Shown here piece by piece: positions 33,563 through 45,561 of a stretch of 64,000 nucleotides of DNA. Below the pieces are notes generated by a model that saw nothing but the letters and a program-made list of their open reading frames with translations, was not told where the DNA came from and ran no database searches. Numbering within the stretch: position 1 is the stretch's first letter; each line of letters opens with the position of its first letter. The stretch is from positions 4,204,563 to 4,268,562 of the forward strand of contig JAJEKV010000020.1 in assembly GCA_021234155.1 (NCBI GenBank), read 5' to 3'. A program made the position numbers and the translations under genes. This DNA is from Isoetes taiwanensis (lineage: Eukaryota > Streptophyta > Lycopodiopsida > Isoetales > Isoetaceae).

Positions 33563-35290
33563 ATTATAGACTCTGATTTTTGTATTATTTTTCTACACAG
33601 TATTTTGTGAATGTTGTGGCATTCTTGAGTGCTGTTTGTAAATTGAAACAGAAAAAAATATGTCTTGTGCCTCTGGACTAAACAGGTACATATTGCAGCA
33701 TTTTCAGGATGTATCTTGGCTAAAAAAGCTTGTACTTGAGAGTGTCTCCAATTATGTAATTGATTTTTAAGGAAGTAAAAACAATTTGAGCTTCAAGCTA
33801 GAACCCCTACAGATATGTCAGCTATATGCAGAGGATTACTTGCTCTTACACAGAGACAAATTTGATATATATGCAATGATCTCTAGTTCCGGGTAAAGAT
33901 TGAAGTCGATGCAAGATACCTTTCCATTTCATCATTGTCATCTCCATTTCCTTGACAGGATAAGCCAGTGTTCTAACATTTATCAATTACATGTTCATAA
34001 CTTTGAAGAGCTGATTTCCTGACATCTTAGGCCTACCCATCCTTCCAACATCATCTAATTGTTTAGCAGGGCAAGAAGTTAACCCAATGCTTCCAGTACT
34101 ATGATGACATGACTGAAGCATGTGTTAAGCCTACCCATAGCCATTTCAAAGTATCCAAATGCTTACTACATTGCGGGTACTTGATGCTATAACCACCAAC
34201 ATGTGCAACATAAGCGCATTGCGCAGTGGTATCAATACGGAATGGCGATGGTATACTGCTTATACTCAAAATGCCCAAGCATTATCCTAGCATGACCCAA
34301 TCGCCAAGTAGAACTTCAGTATGAAAAGAAGGTTGTTGTTGGATGAAGTAGTTCGAAGGTGCTTGGACAAATTACAGCATCTCCAATCTTCTTTTTTGAA
34401 GAACTGTGTACATATAGTTCATTTCCTGTCTTCTGGAATTTCTCATTGCAAAATTGTAGGACTCTCAAACTCTACAGATAAATTATTCAAGAATTTACAT
34501 GAGATGTTAGAATGTTCCTGAATGAAGAGGGTGAGTGAGGATATGCACAGACTATTACCAGGCTCACCAAGCATTAAGCTACAAGCATAGATTCAAATCT
34601 GGGAAATAAAACCTGGAAATTGCGCTTGAAAATTGAGACTTGTATTCTCCAGTTGAGGTAGTGATGGTGTTCCATGGACTGGGTGGGAGCACAAAAACAC
34701 TACTATAAACAGTAAGAAATTCATGTGCAAGCAGCATCAAAACTGTGTCACATATGCAGTTCGAAGGATACAAGTTTCCAAATGTTTGATCTCCTGGGAT
34801 TACCAAGTCACCATCTTCTCGTTGCGAAGATCCCAGGGACCTATAGCTCCTGGTACACATTTGAAGTGGACGCAATATATCTTTTCATTTTCTTCATCTC
34901 CTTTCCTTTACAGGATAAACCAATGTTCTAACATCGATTGTTCCTGAGTCTATCATTAAAAACACGTATAAAACCCTAGAGGGTTTATTAGTTACAAGAG
35001 CAGACCATCAATAGCCCATATGAACATGCATAATTATGCATTTTAGCTTCAGAAGCCTAGATGCAGCATAAAAATGCACAATGAGCATGGATTAGTATTT
35101 GGGGAAAAGAACCACGGTAAATAAGGAGATTCTCCTGGGTTTAAAAAGGAAAAGTAGTAATTAAAAAAGAACAGTAACTCACTCGTATTAATTCTGAAAC
35201 TATGCTTGAAAATTTGAAGACGAATAAATGTTCTGTACTACCCTGTACTACAAAACAAAAATTATTGGTACTAGAATAGAAATCGTGCTT
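33563..35290. other. No gene recognised; direct repeat pair
   Basis: About 85 bp at 33896-33981 recurs in the same orientation at 34857-34934 (both with ACAGGATAARCCARTGTTCTAACAT). Short ORFs (34321-34521, 34579-34875) match nothing known. Confidence 0.5.
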
Positions 35291-35298
35291 CGGTTCTA

Positions 35299-35306
35299 TT
35301 TATATA
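35299..35306 (+). promoter_or_regulatory. TATA box of the metallothionein-like gene
   Basis: TTTATATA 54 bp upstream of the ATG, which leaves a short 5' UTR if transcription starts ~30 bp downstream. Confidence 0.55.
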
Positions 35307-35359
35307 GACACCGGATGAGATGTTTTTCCATGTAAACATCTCCTTGTTTGAGAAGAAGG

Positions 35360-35688
35360 ATGGCCTGCGACAACCCAAACTGCCCCTGCGGATCTGCCTG
35401 TGCTTGCGGCACAGGCTGCAAGTATATCTTTTCTCTGTTTCCATAGTCTTTTGCTCTATTTTTATGTTTTTTTAGTGTTTCTGTTCATTTTGTCAGGTGC
35501 GGAAAATATCAGCCTGATCCTCAAGATCTCATTCCTCGCCTTCAGCTCGTTTGCAGGTACAGAATACTTCTGTTTTGCTTCCAATATTTCTTCTGTTTTA
35601 ACTCATCTAAACGTAGTAAATCAGGTTCCGTTTTTCCTTTGTCTTCAGAGCAATGGAAGGATCTGCTGGAGCCAAGTTTAAGTACTAG
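35360..35688 (+). CDS. Metallothionein-like Cys-rich protein, three exons (53 aa)
   Basis: Exons 35360-35421, 35497-35556 and 35649-35688 are separated by two short introns with GT..AG ends (donors GTATAT and GTACAG; acceptors GTCAG and TTCAG). They join to 162 nt in a single frame ending in TAG. The first 22 residues are MACDNPNCPCGSACACGTGC and KC, with Cys at 3, 8, 10, 14, 16, 20 and 22, giving four C-x-C pairs, the thiolate pattern of plant metallothioneins that bind Zn and Cu in the cytosol. The C-terminal half has only one Cys (40) and ends AGAKFKY, so it lacks the second Cys domain of typical plant types. The start has a good context (AAGGATGGC). A TATA box lies upstream. The exon 3 choice is inferred from phase; transcripts would confirm it. 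Confidence 0.75.
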
Positions 35689-36062
35689 CTTTTCTGCATC
35701 ATGTAACCTTTTATATATAATACAAGCTGGTAATGCGGCGCCGCCGCTATATTTCGACGGGTTTTCTGAAGCAGCCCAAATAGATCAGCAGGTGGAACTT
35801 GAGATTAGAATGTTGTTAGTTATATTATATGTGTATATTAGGGTATGCTTTCAAGATGCCAAAAAAAATGAGCATTATTGGATCAATACCCACGTGCTGC
35901 ATTCTTATATAGTTTAAATGCAAGGTCACAGCCTCCATACTTGGTTTCAGCTACTATGATTGCATTCCAAGTATATAGACTTGGTTCTGCAACTTTCTAG
36001 CCTGATCCAACCACTAGAGGTAGCATATAAATGAGACAGCAAAAAATGCAACTGAATCAAGT

Positions 36063-36461
36063 TTGCTATGGAGCATACCTTGTCTGCAACAGTTGTTTCC
36101 AAGAGTCGTTTCCAAGAGGCCTTCTGCTTTTATATTTAAAGGTCTTAAAAAAAATATTTTTCTTCGTAATGCGTTGGGTATAAGATGCTCTCTTTTTAAT
36201 TCATACCTTTTACAGCATTGTCTTTACAACAACATTGGCATACCTATTTGCCACAAAAAGCACTCACCATCTGGCCAGTTCTTATACAATTCCATTTCAG
36301 TACAAAAAGCACTGGGCAATAGGTCTTTCTCTGAAAAAACATTCAGATCTTCAATTAGACATAGAATGAAGCAGGCTATTGAAGGAGACCATGGCTATGT
36401 CCAAACTAGCACCATGATTAAGTCTCGAGGCAATATAAAATTGCTTCATGTTTTAAATTGA
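36063..36461 (+). other. Unrecognised ORF, 132 aa
   Basis: An open frame from ATG to TGA, rich in Ser, Lys and hydrophobic residues (for example NSYLLQHCLYNNIGIPICHK). It lies between the metallothionein-like gene and unannotated sequence. No domain, splice site or promoter supports it. It could be chance. Confidence 0.15.
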
Positions 36462-36469
36462 ATCAAAAC

Positions 36470-39075
36470 CAGAATCCAAGGCATAAATAATTTCTGTTTG
36501 AAATAGTCAATATCTGAACATTAACCTTCACCCTGATTCCAAGCTCCTAAAGCCACCCTCCTGAGTAACCTAGCTAATTTTTCAACACAAGCTATTACTA
36601 AAATATAGCCAACAGGGCATCACACTGCACATTTTAGCCATCAGCGAAAACTCCTCTTCAGAGTTTCAGGATTAGACATAATGACCTCAGGTCGATATCT
36701 TATCTCCAGCCGTAATAGGCCACAAATGTTCATGCACAGTAAGACTTGCAAATGTAGGCAATTTCTCTCCAGCTGCAGACTCGACTTCTTTCAGTCCAAA
36801 ATGAGGGGATCAGAGCTACTGGCAGGTTGTGTAAATGAGGAAAATCAGAAAGGAAGATGGCTATGCAGATATGATCTTTCCTCATAGCAATCGTGGTTGT
36901 GCCATAGATTGACATCAGATAAAACAATTAATCATGTCAAATGACGGGTATCCCAGCCGAGTTCACATCCACGATAGGGCCGCTTCATCTTTAGCAAAAT
37001 AAATCGAAAGTTTGTGCCTTGAAATTTCGGCCCTGTTTCCTGTTAACAAACATCAAAATCTTTCCTTTGTCTCATGTGAACGCTTCTGATTCATGCGGCT
37101 CTGCCCCAAATTGCCAGCCTTCTCCTTCTCCTTGCCCAAATGCCCTGTTGTTGAGGAATTATGTGGAGCTTGCTTTGAGACAGCTCCAGTTGCTTAAAAA
37201 TCCAGGCCTGAACGATTCCATTTAAATCGGAGAATACTGTGCCCATAACAGGGGATTTCCATTCAAAATTGTGTCCACCCGTAAATGGGTTAGAACTGCA
37301 GCTGTAACGACAAAAATGCCTGCCAATCAAAATTCCCTGCGCGAAAATTCCTCTTGGAAGGCTTGCTCCTGCTTTGCAACCTCAACTCCGGCACAACCGG
37401 CAGTCAGGACTCAAAGCTGAGCCCCACATCCCCAAACCCTAAAGAAACCCTGGCCCTCCATCTCAGTCTGACGTGGAATTAATTCCCTCATACACGCCAC
37501 CTTCTCTTGCCACATCATAAAAAAAGATACATAATTTTATATATATGTTTGTTAGATAGATAGAGATAGAGATAGAGATAGAGATAGAGATAGAGATAGA
37601 AGATGGTAGTGCGGTGCGGTGGCACCGCATCTGTTGTAATAGTTGTGGAATCAGAACCCACTTCTTGAGTATTAGAATCAGAACATATGATGGACTCACA
37701 TCTTTATGGGTTTTATTCCACGTTTTATTCAGAGCCATTGATCTGTGGGATATTCCTGGTATTGTGCCAGATCAATGGCCATTAACATTTTGACCCCAAA
37801 ATGAAAAACCACTTCCTATAGTGTCGATCGAACACATGGTTGAAGCACAAGAAAAAAGCAAAATAAAAAAACACATGGTTGAAGCACAAGAAAGAAGCAA
37901 AATAAAAAAGCCAATCGTCAGGATGGCAAATGAAACAAAGCAAGCATTCAGTCCAGAATTCTCCGCCAGTCCCCTGTGCCAAAGAAACAAAAAACCCTGT
38001 GTCAAAGAAACAAAGAACCCTGTGCAGGAAAACCATGTTCGAAACAAAGGCACCATGGCCGGGGGATTTCAACCTGCAGGTCGATTCTTGCAACAAACCC
38101 CCACCTACCGATTCTTGCAACAAACCTTCGGGAAAAAATTCGAAATGGAGATGATGCTCAAGGGCCGTCAAAGTGTGAATTAACCCAATGCAAGACTGGT
38201 ATAATAAGACAAAGCTGAATTCTTCAAAGCCACAATAACACAGGCAAGGATTAAAACTTAGGAATAATCTTATAAAACAGCTCAACACTTGAGCAAGGTT
38301 ACACTCTTTCCACAACAGAATATGAAGCAGTCGTTATCCGCCCAACCGGATCTACGGCTCAAGGCAATTTCCCAGGGACTTAGAAAGGAAAGACTGATCA
38401 CAGCTATTCTTCCCCCAGCATGTGACCCATCAGATACAAAAGAGAATCAAGCTTTGAATAAGCCTCAAGAGATACCAGCAACAGAGATTTGGGTTAGCTC
38501 CAACGGCCAAGCAGGGGAGCAAAAGATGTCAGATCTGCTTGCAACACTCAGAAGATAGTGCAGCGATGAAAATCGGCCCTGTAGATATCGGATTGTGCAG
38601 CCGGATTCTCCCCTTCCTTCAAACTGGCCGATGTTATTTGTATCTGTGCTGACCTTTTCCTATCAGCAAGAAGGCATCTGCGATTCCTTCTTCATGGTCG
38701 AAATAGCTCGACCTTACAGATAAAGGCCATGACCAGAAGACCTTCCTGGAAGCTCGCTGCGATCGCTTGGCATCCCACCGAAAAAAGAAAGCAGCGTGCA
38801 ATCTCATCCGTGGCCTAAAAATTTGGCTGTGCAAAAATCTTAAAATAGCTTTTCTTTCAACCATTACAAAAACATCCATGAAAAAGGGGAGTTGCAAAGC
38901 ACCCAAAATAGCAATAACCACTCAAGCTCCTCCCACATGGCAAATTATACCGTTTTTTATACAATACCATACGAAAATCATAGTCCTAACCACTGCCTGA
39001 AAACCCTCCCCCAACCCAAAACGAAATTAGCACAGTATATCAGTGTAGCATTTATTACCCACTTCATGAGTATTA
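36470..39075. other. No gene recognised; microsatellite and small duplication
   Basis: Contains a (GATAGA)n array at 37554-37600 and a 39-bp tandem duplication at 37832-37909 (ACACATGGTTGAAGCACAAG). Open frames at 37821-38183 and 38289-38558 (the latter ending MSDLLATLRR) are unrecognised. Confidence 0.45.
37554..37600 (+). repeat. (GATAGA)n microsatellite
   Basis: A GATA/GAGATA-type array of about eight units, followed directly by AGATGG. Confidence 0.9.
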
Positions 39076-39076
39076 G

Positions 39077-39860
39077 GCCCTTTTTCCTTTTCCATGGTAG
39101 TCCGATTTCCAAAAGTCACGTAATCACCGGAAGGTTGAAATTATGGCATTTTTTCTTTAAAATAATATTTCGTAATAGTGCTCCTGGTTTTCCTGGTTTT
39201 GCGGAGCGGCGCCACCGCCTCCCCTGCTTCCCGTCTGCTTCCTCTGTCTGCTTCCCCTGCTTGCTTTGCCACCGCCTCCCCTGCTTCCGATACTGGCGCC
39301 TTTATGCTTCATTGCTTATGCTTTCGCTTATGCTTCCGGTAAGGGCGCCTTATGCTTGCTTGCCTTTCCTTGCTTGGCAAATACATTAAGAGAGATGGAG
39401 ATGGCGTCCGGCAAGTCAGAAAACAGAGAGCAGAGTATTCTCCATTTTTTAATCCACAAGTAGGGCAAAAAAAGTCCAATTTTGAAGCAGAATTTCTAAA
39501 AAGAAGATACGTCCAAGGCGCCCTACCACTGTTTTAGATCTGGAAAACAGATGTCAGAGACGATTTCTTATGAGCATCCCTGGATTTCTTAGATTTCTTA
39601 GCCATAATTTCAACCTTCCGGTGATTACGCACGGGAAACTTCCCCTCTCGGAATATTCCCTCGGGAATATTCCCTCGGCGGCCCCGCCAGCCTCGGCGGC
39701 GCCGCCTCGGCTGGCGGAGAGCCGTCTCAGGAAATTCTCTCGAGGAATTTCCTCGAGGTGAAGTTTCCCTTATACATATTTTATCAAATCATGTTTGGCC
39801 ATCTATTTTCCTAAAAGAAAATCACATGTTTGGCCACCTATTTTCCTAAAAGAAAATCAT
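39077..39860. mobile_element. Tourist-like MITE fragment split by a palindromic insertion
   Basis: GGCCCTTTTTCC..GGTAGTC and AAAAGTCA at 39077-39118 match the end of the MITE family at 41.6-42.6 kb. The family sequence resumes at about 39,774 (CATATTTTATCAAATC..TTTGGCCA). Between them lies a ~655-bp insertion with a perfect 29-bp inverted pair (39119-39147 and 39601-39629, containing AATCACCGGAAGGTTGAAAT). A GC-rich imperfect palindrome (39630-39770, centre GGCGGCGCCGCC flanked by GCCAGCC/GGCTGGC) follows. A 38-bp tandem duplication follows at about 39,785-39,860. Confidence 0.65.
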
Positions 39861-39865
39861 TTTTC

Positions 39866-39964
39866 TACTATCTAGACATATATAATCGAGAGTGTAATTT
39901 TTTATTTCTGTTCGCCCATCGAATTTTTCTGGGCCGCAATCTAAATTTACGCTTTGATGCCACG
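39866..39964 (+). repeat. Dispersed ~100-bp repeat, copy 2
   Basis: Partner of 9527-9625. Here it lies 60-160 bp upstream of a possible first exon (ATG at 40024, MASFQGTVFWFYEEEARSP, ending at a GTAAGC donor near 40,139). It may therefore supply a promoter, but this is unproven. Confidence 0.7.
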
Positions 39965-40055
39965 TGTTTTGGGACAAATCTTAGCGGACGTCTGGCAGTG
40001 AGAAGCTACAGAGTACAGCAGCCATGGCGAGCTTTCAAGGTACTGTCTTCTGGTT

Positions 40056-40685
40056 CTATGAAGAAGAAGCAAGGTCTCCTGTCATACTTTGCCGCCACAG
40101 CCAAGCCGATTTGAGATGTAGGCATATCCTCAAATTTGTAAGCCCTCTGTCTTTGTCTTTTAGAATGTTTTTTAAGAAGTCCCTTTCATTCCGGCTTGGA
40201 CTCTTCTGGCTTTCCCCAGCAAAATGGTAGATAACCTTGACGGACCAGAGCCGCTGGTGGAACAAAACGAAAAAGGGCAAAACAGGGGAATATTGGACGA
40301 AATCTGCAAAAGCCCCTTGAATCTGCAAAAGCCGCAGTGTTGAACTCAAAATCGCAGCTCTTGTGAAGGAAAATCCTCTTCTATGCAATGAATCCTTGGG
40401 TTTTCCCGGCGATTCTTCCCATCTGAAGCACACAGAAGCTTGATTTAAGCTATAATCTCCATCTTCCTCTTCCGGAGGTGGGCTTGGAGGAGCGCTTAGA
40501 AACGGAGGAGCGGATGAAGCATTGCCGTTTTCCCATTCACAGTTGTAGAAAAAAATTCTGTGTCGCCTGGGCGATCTGAGCCTATCAATTGACAAAGCCT
40601 CTTGAATAGAATCCTGCATATTGAATGGGTTTGTTACATAGAGCGCAGAGCTAGAAAAAAAATCAGAGATTTGCAGGAATGGCAA
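40056..40685 (-). CDS. Hypothetical protein ORF, up to 209 aa
   Basis: The longest unexplained frame of this region. The N-terminal half looks protein-like: SIDRLRSPRRHRIFFYNCEW followed by a Ser/Pro-rich acidic stretch (PPSPPPEEEDGD). An internal Met (about residue 23) could be the start. The C-terminal half is of lower quality, so an exon may end near 40,330. No known family. It overlaps a short plus-strand frame (40024-40230), and at most one is likely real. Confidence 0.3.
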   Translation of the reverse strand: MPFLQISDFFSSSALYVTNPFNMQDSIQEALSIDRLRSPRRHRIFFYNCEWENGNASSAPPFLSAPPSPPPEEEDGDYSLNQASVCFRWEESPGKPKDSLHRRGFSFTRAAILSSTLRLLQIQGAFADFVQYSPVLPFFVLFHQRLWSVKVIYHFAGESQKSPSRNERDFLKNILKDKDRGLTNLRICLHLKSAWLWRQSMTGDLASSS

Positions 40686-41236
40686 AGAAATGCATGATTT
40701 TGCCTCTGTTCTGCTTCGTGGCTATGCCCATAGCTGGAACTTAGTCCCTTTGTCCCCTTGATGGGTGATAACATGCTGTTAAATGGAAGTTCGAAACCGT
40801 AGCTGTTATGGTTACAGTTATGGCTTGGCACACGTGGCACAAATGCCGCGTGGTTGGCGGAGATCAGGCTTGTGGGGCCTTTTTAAAAAGTTGGACAAGG
40901 TTGTCAAAAATAAATAAAAAAATGAACCAAAAAAGTTGAAACCTTTAATTACATACATAATATTAAAACCAAAATAAATATCTTGCCTTTAATTATAAAG
41001 AAAAGGAAATATGCATATCCCAATCCATTTTGCAGCCTTGCAAATTAAGATTCCTTAGTTTGCATCTTTTCAATCAAGCCCTTTTGAGTAATTGTTCCTA
41101 ATCGATCTTCTTTTTAAATCTTTGGCATGAAACATTTAAACGCAATTAAGATGCAAGCCCTAGAGTCTACCAATTCAAACTCTGCTCAAAATAACTGACT
41201 AATAGCTAAGTAACCCAGGCATTGGTTAACTATATC

Positions 41237-41362
41237 AAATGTTAATACCTTTATTTCCTAGAAAATATCATCAAAATGTTAACACCAACAACGACTTCTA
41301 TCAAATGTTAGTACCTTTATTTCTTAGAAAATATCATCAAAATGTTAACGCCAACAACGACA
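41237..41362 (+). repeat. 63-bp tandem duplication
   Basis: Two near-identical units containing AGAAAATATCATCAAAATGT. They make the repeated peptide RKYHQNVN in an otherwise unremarkable ORF (41239-41535). Confidence 0.85.
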
Positions 41363-41478
41363 AGAAGCCGCTTGGATGCACATATGGAAAAATAAAAGAG
41401 TATCATGAATTAACTTGCAAATATTCCTCTTTATGGACTCATTTTTTTGAGCATAGGGATGTCGGAAAGAGAAATGTT

Positions 41479-41500
41479 CGCGGCGGCCTTGGCCGCCGCG
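41479..41500. repeat. Perfect GC hairpin
   Basis: CGCGGCGGCC and GGCCGCCGCG separated by TT. The surrounding ~55 bp recurs at 12,358-12,405, where the hairpin has been lost. Confidence 0.8.
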
Positions 41501-41605
41501 ATAAATTTCTTGTAAAAGTAAACATGTCTTATTAAATTCGGAATAGGTTTGGATTGTAAATCAAGTCTTATTTTATTCCAGGGGATTTCCCCCACCGTAA
41601 AGTAA

Positions 41606-42618
41606 GGCCCTTTTTTTCACACTAGTCGTAAAATATGGCTGTCATATACAATATACGACACTATTTGTGGCTCCAAGGCTAAAATAAGACAAACAAATTT
41701 AAACTTACTTTTTCACTGCATGGTAGTCATAAAATATGACACCGCTAAAATACTTGTGGAAAAGCATGAAAAAATAAGACACGTCTTATTTTTAGTTATA
41801 TATCAAATAAGACTAGGTGTCTTATTTTACGACGGGGGAAATCCCCCGGAATAAAATAAGACTCCATTTGGTATCCAAACCTATTCCGAACCTAAATAAG
41901 ACATGTCTTATTTTTATAGTGGAAAAGTGATTTACTTTTAAGACAATAGGTGGCCAAACATCATTGGATAAAATATGTGACTTTTCAATGTAAGACTACC
42001 GCCCTTTTTCCGCACTAGTCGCAAAAATATGACTGTCATATATCATATATGACACCATTTGTGACTCCAGGGCTAAATATGAGAAAAACTAATTTAAACC
42101 TGCTTTTCTACTACGTGGTAGTAATAAAATATGACATCACTAAAATACTAGTGGAAAACGATGGAAAAATAAGACACGCCTTATTTCTAGTCATAAATTC
42201 AAATAAGATTAGGTGTCTTATTTTACCCGCAGAGGGGGATCTCATGAAATAAAATAAGACTCCATTTACAATCCAAACCTATTCCGAATAGGTGGCCAAA
42301 TATCATTTAGAAAAGTGATTTTCTTTTAGGACAATAGGTGGTCAAATATCATTTGATAAAATATATGACTTTTAGAAATAAGACTACCGTGGAAAAAGGG
42401 CCTAAGACACCTTATTTGAAAATATAACTAAAAATAAGATGTGTCTTATTTTTTTATGGTTTTCCACTAGTATTTTAGTGGTGTAATATTTTATGACTAC
42501 CATGCAGTGGAAAAACAAGTTTAAATTTGTGTGACTTATTTTTAGCCTTGGAGTCACAAATGATGTCATATTGTATATGACAGCCATATTTTGGGACTAC
42601 CGTGGAGAAAGGGCCTTA
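41606..42618. mobile_element. Compound Tourist-like MITE cluster (PIF/Harbinger-like)
   Basis: 41606-42402 is bounded by GGCCCTTTTT..ACTAGTC and its inverted counterpart (GACTACCGTGGAAAAAGGGCC), with TAA on both outer sides as a 3-bp target duplication. Inside, 41606-42000 and 42003-42385 are direct repeats. From 42403 to 42618 an inverted copy of the first ~215 bp follows, with another GACTACCGTGGAGAAAGGGCC end. TIRs starting GGCCC with TAA duplications point to PIF/Harbinger. Non-coding; the ORFs inside are spurious. Confidence 0.75.
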
Positions 42619-42980
42619 GAATTAGAACATATTAGAAATTAGAATTAGAAATATAATGATTCATATGCAGATATTTTTTGAACTTTAGTCTCTTTAGCAT
42701 TTGAACATCTTAGTGTAAGTACAAATATTTTCCCTTTTCCATAGTTGGGAGACATCTACAGTTTTCATAATAGATAGGTAGATAATCATCAAGAATGACA
42801 ATAATAACGATGTAAAAAAAGGCAACTGCATAATATTATGTCAGGTAGTTGGAAGCTTTTGGATAGTGAGTCGGCATTTGCTCTTACTTTCCTTAGTTCC
42901 TTGCAATGAAAGGATTATTTAGCTTTGACGATTTTAGGTCAAAATTGAATTCCCCGCATACTACTTTATGGCACATAACA

Positions 42981-43125
42981 CTTAAGGAAAATGTGATATG
43001 TTGTTAAGGGGCAAATTGAATTAGTGCCCTTAAGGAAAATGTGATATGTTGTTAAGGGGCAAATTGAATTAGTGCCCTTAAGGAAAATGTGATATGTTGT
43101 TAAGGGGCAAATTGAATTAGTGCCC
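42981..43125 (+). repeat. 48-bp tandem repeat, three copies
   Basis: Three almost identical units (start CTTAAGGAAAATGTGATATG) at 42981, 43029 and 43077, exactly at the truncated 3' end of the copia element. Confidence 0.95.
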
Positions 43126-43135
43126 TCTCCAATTT

Positions 43136-45286
43136 CTATGGCAAGTGAAAGCTCATTGGATGCATTGGAGACAGTATTGGAATATGCGCATAGGCTAAGC
43201 AGCCAAAAGCCCTTAGCTTGCTATAATCTATATTTTTGTCGGACCACAAGGACTCTGGTATTTTTCCTTTCAAACTAGAAGAAGGAATAATGTTCTGTAT
43301 TAATATGGCTGTCCTGGCAGCTTCTTCCCAAAGAAAGTTTGGCAGTCCAGTGTGCTTTAGCATTGCCCTAACTGCATTAAGGATGGTTCTATTCTTTCTT
43401 TTGGCGACCCCATTCTGCTGAGGCGTATGACTGACTGTAAGCTGTCTTCTAATTCCACGATTCAAGCAGTATTTTTTGAATCTTCCAGAAAGATACTCAC
43501 CTCCCCTGTCAGAGCGTACACATTTTATTTTCCTTCCAGTCTCATTCTCCACTTCTGCGGCAAAATACCTAAAGGCATCAATTGCTTGATCCTTTGTTTT
43601 TAGAAAATAACATTTTGCTCTTCTGCTGTGGTCATCAATAAATGTTATAAAATACCGCTTGCCGCTCAGGCTTGCTACATTTATTGGACCGCATAGATCT
43701 GTGTGCACAAGATCTAAAATATTCTTAGCCCGTTTAGAACGTTTTGGAAACGGAAGTCTGTACTGCTTTCCAAGCATACAGCCTGCGCATAGAAAATTCT
43801 CTGGTTTGTTTCCTGCAACAATTAGATTATGCTTAACCATATAATCCACGTTGTTGATATGAGTGTGGCCAAGTCTTTCACGCCACAATTTCATCGAAGT
43901 TACTATGGCCATATTTATTCCTGCTATGCTAGAATTGAAACCAAACAAGTTTCCAACTCTTTTTCCCACAAACTTTATTTTATTATCTAGAAAGACTTTA
44001 TAGTCAAGCTTATCAAACAAAAGTTTGTAGCCTAGATCCACAAGTTGGGCAACAGAAATCAAATTTCTTACAAGCCCAGGTACATACAAGACATTTTTAA
44101 GATCAACTTTTCTGCCTTCCAAATCAAAGATCTCTAAGACACCAGTATCTTTTACACTCTGCAAACCGCCATCACCAAGCTGGATATGTCCTGAAGCTCG
44201 TCCTATACATTGCTTGAGCAATTTGGCTGAAGATGTTATACATCTTTCAGCTCCACTATCTATGATGAGAAAATCATCACCAAATCTGTCAGGAATGTGA
44301 TTTTTCTCAATTGAGCAAACAACAGCATTACATACCTCAGCATCGTCATCTTGCTCTTTCTCTACAGTTTCCTGAGCAATGCTCACAACTGGATTCTTCC
44401 TTCCTCCTCTTCCACGAAATGGGGATCTTCCACCACGTTGGAATCCTCCTCTTCCCCTAGATCCTGGTCTACTAAGACTAGAACATGTTGCAGACACATG
44501 CCCCTTTCCTCTGCAATTATAGCATTCAATTTCCTTAAGTTTGGGATAATCCACCTTCAGATGACTATACAAGTCACAATTGAAGCAAGGACCAATTCGC
44601 CCTTCTCTCCCCCTGGAACTACTTCCACCTCGAGACTTGTACCTGCTAGAATACAAGACCTCTTGCTTTTCTTCCTCTTTTTGAGACAATATTTTCTGTT
44701 CAAAGTGTGTTTTTATCATTTCTTCTGCCTTTTCTCTGGTTATAGCTATATTTCTTATCAAGGTTGCTAAATTCTCAAACTCATCTTCCACCGCTCTTGA
44801 GATTGTCAAGACTTGGAACTCATCAGTAAGCACAGTTCCAGCACCTTCCATGTCCGCTATTAGACTATCAAAGGTTTGAAAAAACTCCGTTACTTTATCT
44901 TTATCATGCAGCTTCATTTCTCTCAACTCTTTATCCAAAACATTTAATTGTGAAGAAGGCGTAGCTTGAAACTGCTTCAGTAAATAAAATCATATTTCTT
45001 TTGGGCTCTTACCTCTGATCTTCAGTAGAATGAAAGGACCAACCCTGCTTGTAATAATAGCTTGAGCTTGCAAAACCTTAGTTTCATCACTCACAGCTGC
45101 TCCTGAGCTTTCTCCATCACCAGTTATTACACTTCCAGAACTAGAAGAAGCAGTACTAGAAGGTGTATCTGCAATTAGATTCCACAATCCTTCAGTCTTA
45201 AGAATCTATTCAATCTTCTCCTTCCAAACCTGAAACCCAAGTCCACCTCTGTACACATCCACAGAATTCAGCAAACTGGCACCACT
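43136..45286 (-). pseudogene. Ty1/copia gag-protease-integrase, truncated
   Basis: On the minus strand gag begins near 45,286 (GGLGFQVWKEKIE, then TAG), continues GLWNLIADTP, and is out of frame until the 600-codon ORF at 44,938. That ORF carries gag (REMKLHDKDKVTEFFQTFDS), zinc knuckles (CFNCDLYSHL degenerate; CYNCRGKGHVSATC intact CCHC), protease (FLIIDSGAERCI; active site DSG), the GAG-pre-integrase HH-CC region (WRERLGHTHINN, CAGCMLGK) and integrase core (DLVHTDLCGPI, TFIDDHSRR, RSDRGGEY, HTPQQNGVAKRKNR). It stops after LRAFGCLAYAHIP. RT and RNase H are absent. It is related to, but distinct from, the 18.6-21.7 kb element. The 48-bp triplication marks its broken end. Confidence 0.95.
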
Positions 45287-45561
45287 GTTGTTTATTTTAC
45301 ACTTGATTTAAATTTAGATCACCCGATTGAAGCTTATATTTATGTAGCAATCACTCAAATGCAAAATCGACACATGGCATCAATGTTTCGATCAAATTCC
45401 TGCTTAAATTCCAGTCAGTTGCTTACAGTACAAGTCGGCAAACAGGTTGGCCGTTTTTCATTTTTGTCAGCCGTACTACATCCTCTGTTCGCTGTTATGA
45501 AAACCAGATACATTCATTTACCTCAGCTATATTTAGAAGCCCATCTGATAAATAAAAGTAT

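Noticed and set aside
34200-34530. Possible PPR gene remnant
   Set aside because: A few words resemble PPR repeats, but no 35-residue periodicity could be found.
40024-40230. Plus-strand gene start MASFQGTVFWFYEEEARSP
   Set aside because: Not fully dismissed, but there is no downstream exon and it overlaps a longer minus-strand frame; mentioned only with the repeat at 39,866.
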